Below, piece by piece: positions 5,884 to 6,575 of a stretch of DNA of 6,575 nucleotides (positions are counted from its first letter, which is position 1; every line of letters starts with the position of its first letter). The notes beneath the pieces were generated by a model. It was given only the letters and a program-made list of their open reading frames with translations, had not been told where the DNA came from and ran no database searches. The stretch is from a bacterium. Lineage in GTDB: Bacteria > Ratteibacteria > UBA8468. A program made the position numbers and the translations under genes. The DNA lies in NCBI GenBank assembly GCA_030637775.1, contig DAOWFY010000055.1, forward strand, positions 1 through 6,575. The letters are read 5' to 3'.

Positions 5884-6575
5884 GCAGAGGGAAGTTGGTA
5901 ATGCCTTAAAGTTTGGACTGCAATTTCTGAAGGAAAAAGGAATAGCCGAGCCCAGGATAAATGCAGAGGCCCTTTTAGCTTATGTAATAGGAAAGGAGAG
6001 GTTTGCTCTTTACATCAATGAAAGGAAGCCACTGAAACCCTGGGAGTGGAACTCATACGAGCATCTTTTGGAAAGGAGAGGAGAATTTGTTCCTCTCCAA
6101 TATTTATTAGGCTCGGTAAATTTTTTTGGTTTTGATTTTTTAGTTGATAAGAGAGTTCTTATTCCCAGGCCTGAGACCGAGATCTTAGTAGAGTTAGCCC
6201 TGTTAAAGCTAAAGAAGTTTAAGGGAAGGGTTAAAATCTTAGATTTGGGTACCGGTTGTGGGAATATTGCTCTCTCCTTAGCAAAATTAACAAAAGCAGA
6301 AATTTATGCCATTGATATTTCAGAGAACGCTCTAGCAGTTGCCAAGGAAAATAGTCAACGACTTAGAATTATAGAAAAAAGGGTTCATTTTCTCCAAGGC
6401 GACTGTTTTGAACCCTTAAAGAATAGGGAGATTACTTTTCAGTTGATCTGTTCATCTCCTCCCTATCTTCCTACAGGTCAGTTAGCGGTACTTTCTGAAG
6501 AGATTAAATTTGAACCTGAGGTTGCTCTTGATGGTGGAAAAGATGGACTTGATTTTTTTAGAAGGATTATCAAGG
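5864..6575 (+). CDS. prmC: PrmC, release factor glutamine N5-methyltransferase (cut by the right edge)
   Basis: PrmC (HemK) methylates the glutamine of the GGQ loop in RF1 and RF2 using S-adenosylmethionine, which raises termination efficiency. 237 codons are visible and the C-terminus lies outside the window. The N-terminal helical substrate-binding domain contains GIAEPRINAEALLAYVIGKER. The linker has PLQYLLGSVNFFG and LIPRPETEILVE. The SAM-binding motif is LDLGTGCGNIALSLA (from about residue 126). The catalytic tetrapeptide, normally NPPY, reads SPPY at residues 198-201; it is followed by the typical LSEEIKFEPEVALDGGKDGLDFFRRI. Asn to Ser changes a residue that contacts the substrate glutamine. 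The ATG at 5864 overlaps the DUF4870 gene by 20 bases and has only a weak GAGA before it. An in-frame TTG at 5852 is possible but less likely. Proximity to prfA supports the assignment. Confidence 0.92.
   Translation, partial: MPPSSSRQREVGNALKFGLQFLKEKGIAEPRINAEALLAYVIGKERFALYINERKPLKPWEWNSYEHLLERRGEFVPLQYLLGSVNFFGFDFLVDKRVLIPRPETEILVELALLKLKKFKGRVKILDLGTGCGNIALSLAKLTKAEIYAIDISENALAVAKENSQRLRIIEKRVHFLQGDCFEPLKNREITFQLICSSPPYLPTGQLAVLSEEIKFEPEVALDGGKDGLDFFRRIIK

Noticed and set aside
1-6575. Possible stop-codon reassignment, considered because of the odd release factor.
   Set aside because: apgM and the SurA-like gene end at TGA where their homologues end, and TAA and TAG also end genes, so all three stops are used normally.

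Overview
The window reads as chromosomal, gene-dense DNA from an uncultured, probably anaerobic bacterium. It is AT-leaning, and the proteins are rich in Lys, Glu, Arg and Ile. Genes are tightly packed: most neighbours on the same strand overlap by 1 to 20 bases or are 1 to 3 bases apart. An archaeal-type phosphoglycerate mutase (ApgM) next to rnfC, with DUF1015, GerMN and PpiD-like envelope genes, fits deep-branching anaerobic phyla (Thermotogota, Omnitrophota, Aerophobota and similar). I cannot fix the phylum from the sequence alone. TAA, TAG and TGA all end convincing genes, so the standard bacterial code applies.

Layout. The left part (1-1370) is on the minus strand: apgM is followed after 3 bases by the 5' end of rnfC, which runs off the left edge. 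rnfC was found by reading the apparently empty first 164 bases on the minus strand. A 50-base AT-rich gap (1371-1420) separates this unit from a long plus-strand run and holds overlapping divergent promoter-like sequences.

The first plus-strand unit is rsmI (16S rRNA methyltransferase), then a membrane-anchored PpiD/SurA-N-like protein without a parvulin domain, then a DUF1015 protein. A second strong promoter-like sequence straddles the end of the DUF1015 gene. Its -10 box lies only 7 bases before the next ATG, suggesting a leaderless transcript. This second unit is a GerMN-domain protein, rpmE (ribosomal protein L31), a release factor 1 gene, a small DUF4870/Tic20-like membrane protein and prmC, which is cut by the right edge.

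How they work together. The plus-strand run is mainly translation (rsmI, rpmE, prfA, prmC) interleaved with small envelope proteins. PrmC methylates the GGQ glutamine of release factors, so prfA and prmC are direct functional partners. The minus-strand unit concerns central energy metabolism: glycolysis/gluconeogenesis and ion-pumping electron transport.

I see no mobile element, CRISPR array, RNA gene or defence system, and no wholly new system. The most notable points are an RF1 that lacks the whole N-terminal domain 1, a partner PrmC with SPPY in place of NPPY, a PpiD-like protein without its catalytic domain, and a probable leaderless promoter. No stretch over 300 bases lacks a gene.
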